From contig JAITHG010000009.1 in NCBI GenBank assembly GCA_031280075.1, forward strand, positions 1 through 5,298: DNA of 5,298 nucleotides. The letters run 5' to 3'. A model generated the notes under the pieces. The model was not told the origin of the DNA and made no database searches. It worked only from the letters and a program-made list of their open reading frames with translations. Position numbers and translations under genes: made by a program. The stretch is from Eubacteriales Family XIII. Incertae Sedis bacterium. GTDB lineage: Bacteria; Bacillota_A; Clostridia; Peptostreptococcales; Anaerovoracaceae. Each line of letters opens with the position of its first letter. The stretch's first letter is position 1. Of this stretch, positions 4,536 to 5,298 are shown piece by piece.

Positions 4536-5298
4536 AGGCGCGCGTGCTGGAGCGCCGCCTGCCTCCGGTGGGCGTGCTGCTGTCCCTGGCCGTGCTGCTC
4601 GTCGTCGCACTGTGGATGCTGCTGCCCGGCGTGTTTGCCCCGGATGCCCTCGTGCAGGATGTCGCGAACGGCGGGCTGCCCGCCTTCTCCGAGGGGCATC
4701 CCTTCGGCACGGACGCGCTCGGGCGCGATGTCTGGCAGCTCACCGTCGCAGGCGCGCGCAGCGCCATGCTCGGACCGCTTGCCATCGCCATCGGCTCGCT
4801 CCTCATCGGGCTCACGCTCGGCAGCCTGGCAGGATGGTACGGCGGCCCGCTCGACTGGATCATCTCGCGCTACGCCGACCTCACCCTGTCCATGCCGTCC
4901 CTGCTGCTCGCGATCGTCGCGGCAGGCATCATCGGCGGCGGCTACTGGGTCAGCGTCCTCGTCATGATCATCCTCTATTCCCCGTTTGACATCCGGCTCA
5001 TCCGCTCGGCGGTCATCCAGCAGAAGGGCAGGCCATACATCGAATCCGCGCTCATGCTGCGACTCGGCGCACCGCGCATCCTCGCCCTGCACATCTTCCC
5101 GAACATCATCATGATCGTGTTCGTGAACTTCTTCCTGAACATCGCCTACGGGCTGGTGTCCATGTCGTCGCTGTCCTACCTAGGGCTGGGCGTAAGCCCC
5201 GGGGCGGCGGATTGGGGGCGGCAGCTGTCGGACGGCAAGTCGCTGCTGTTCGACATCCCCGCCGCCGTGATCAGCGCGGGCATCGCTCTCTTCGACAC
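4532..5298 (+). CDS. ABC transporter permease, DppC/OppC/NikC type (3' end outside window)
   Basis: Second membrane-channel subunit, pairing with the permease encoded just upstream. The reading frame is open from GTG 4532 to the window end, giving 255 complete codons. The start overlaps the preceding stop as GTGA, a typical coupled junction. Residues 12-33 form TM1, followed by the OppC N-terminal motif HPFGTDALGRDVWQLTVAGARSA (56 onward), with the conserved GTDxLGRD. Further helices follow, then SLSYLGLGVSPGAADWGRQLSDG near the end, a family hallmark. The cytoplasmic EAA loop reads YIESALMLRLGAPRI...HIFPN. Glu171 is the usual acidic residue, but the position normally held by Gly is Arg177 in an ungapped alignment, with a Gly two residues later. 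Usual family length is about 270-300 residues, so only the last few dozen residues are missing. The ATPase genes should follow downstream. Confidence 0.9.
   Translation, partial: MKARVLERRLPPVGVLLSLAVLLVVALWMLLPGVFAPDALVQDVANGGLPAFSEGHPFGTDALGRDVWQLTVAGARSAMLGPLAIAIGSLLIGLTLGSLAGWYGGPLDWIISRYADLTLSMPSLLLAIVAAGIIGGGYWVSVLVMIILYSPFDIRLIRSAVIQQKGRPYIESALMLRLGAPRILALHIFPNIIMIVFVNFFLNIAYGLVSMSSLSYLGLGVSPGAADWGRQLSDGKSLLFDIPAAVISAGIALFD

Noticed and set aside
3369..4610. 413-codon open frame on the minus strand
   Set aside because: It lies antisense to the clear DppB-type permease, its product is Arg/Gly/Ala/Asp-rich with no domain, and it is explained by high GC at codon position three of the real gene.
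4132..4989. 285-codon + strand frame spanning the junction of the two permeases
   Set aside because: It is an Arg/Ser/Pro-rich out-of-frame shadow of two well-supported permease genes that overlap by GTGA.

Overview
The window looks like chromosomal DNA from a moderately high-GC anaerobic bacterium with Firmicutes-type signals. It has a sigma-70 promoter with a perfect TATAAT, strong GAGGTGA-type ribosome binding and several GTG starts. The ExbB-like gene belongs to a MotA/TolQ/ExbB subgroup that I associate with Negativicutes (Selenomonas relatives), Bacteroidetes and methanogens. A Negativicute is my best guess, from family memory only. All real genes are on the + strand.

Layout. Positions 1-71 are the tail of whatever precedes the window, and no gene end can be fixed there. 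Positions 72-1373 encode a three-helix proton-channel protein of the MotA/TolQ/ExbB family. Its C-terminal half is a charged segment followed by two low-complexity Ala/Pro/Gln repeat blocks. Positions 1374-1772 are non-coding and unusually structured. This stretch holds a roughly 164-bp segment (1411-1574) with long imperfect inverted-repeat ends that can fold into one extended hairpin. After it come a 22-bp tandem direct repeat (1569-1612), a good promoter (1618-1646) whose -10 lies inside a 16-bp perfect palindrome, and a 120-nt leader with a GC-rich hairpin.

Positions 1773 to the end are the first three genes of a peptide/nickel-type (SBP_bac_5, Dpp/Opp/Nik) ABC import operon: a lipoprotein substrate-binding protein, a DppB/OppB-type permease, and a DppC/OppC-type permease cut by the window end. 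The genes are tightly packed: 3 nt between the first two, then a GTGA start/stop overlap. The two ATPases expected to complete the importer would lie downstream. The substrate cannot be read from the sequence; peptides, metal chelates, nickel and heme-like compounds are all known for the family.

How they may work together. ExbB-like proteins of this subgroup are found in clusters with CobN-like and DUF2149 proteins, as in the hmu heme-uptake loci of Bacteroidetes, where they are thought to power outer-membrane steps. An SBP_bac_5 importer next door would suit a two-membrane uptake route for a metal or tetrapyrrole. That is inference only, since the promoter at 1618 makes the importer a separate transcription unit. 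The most unexpected features are the inverted-repeat element, the tandem repeat upstream of the promoter, and the nine-unit pentapeptide repeat tail on the first permease.
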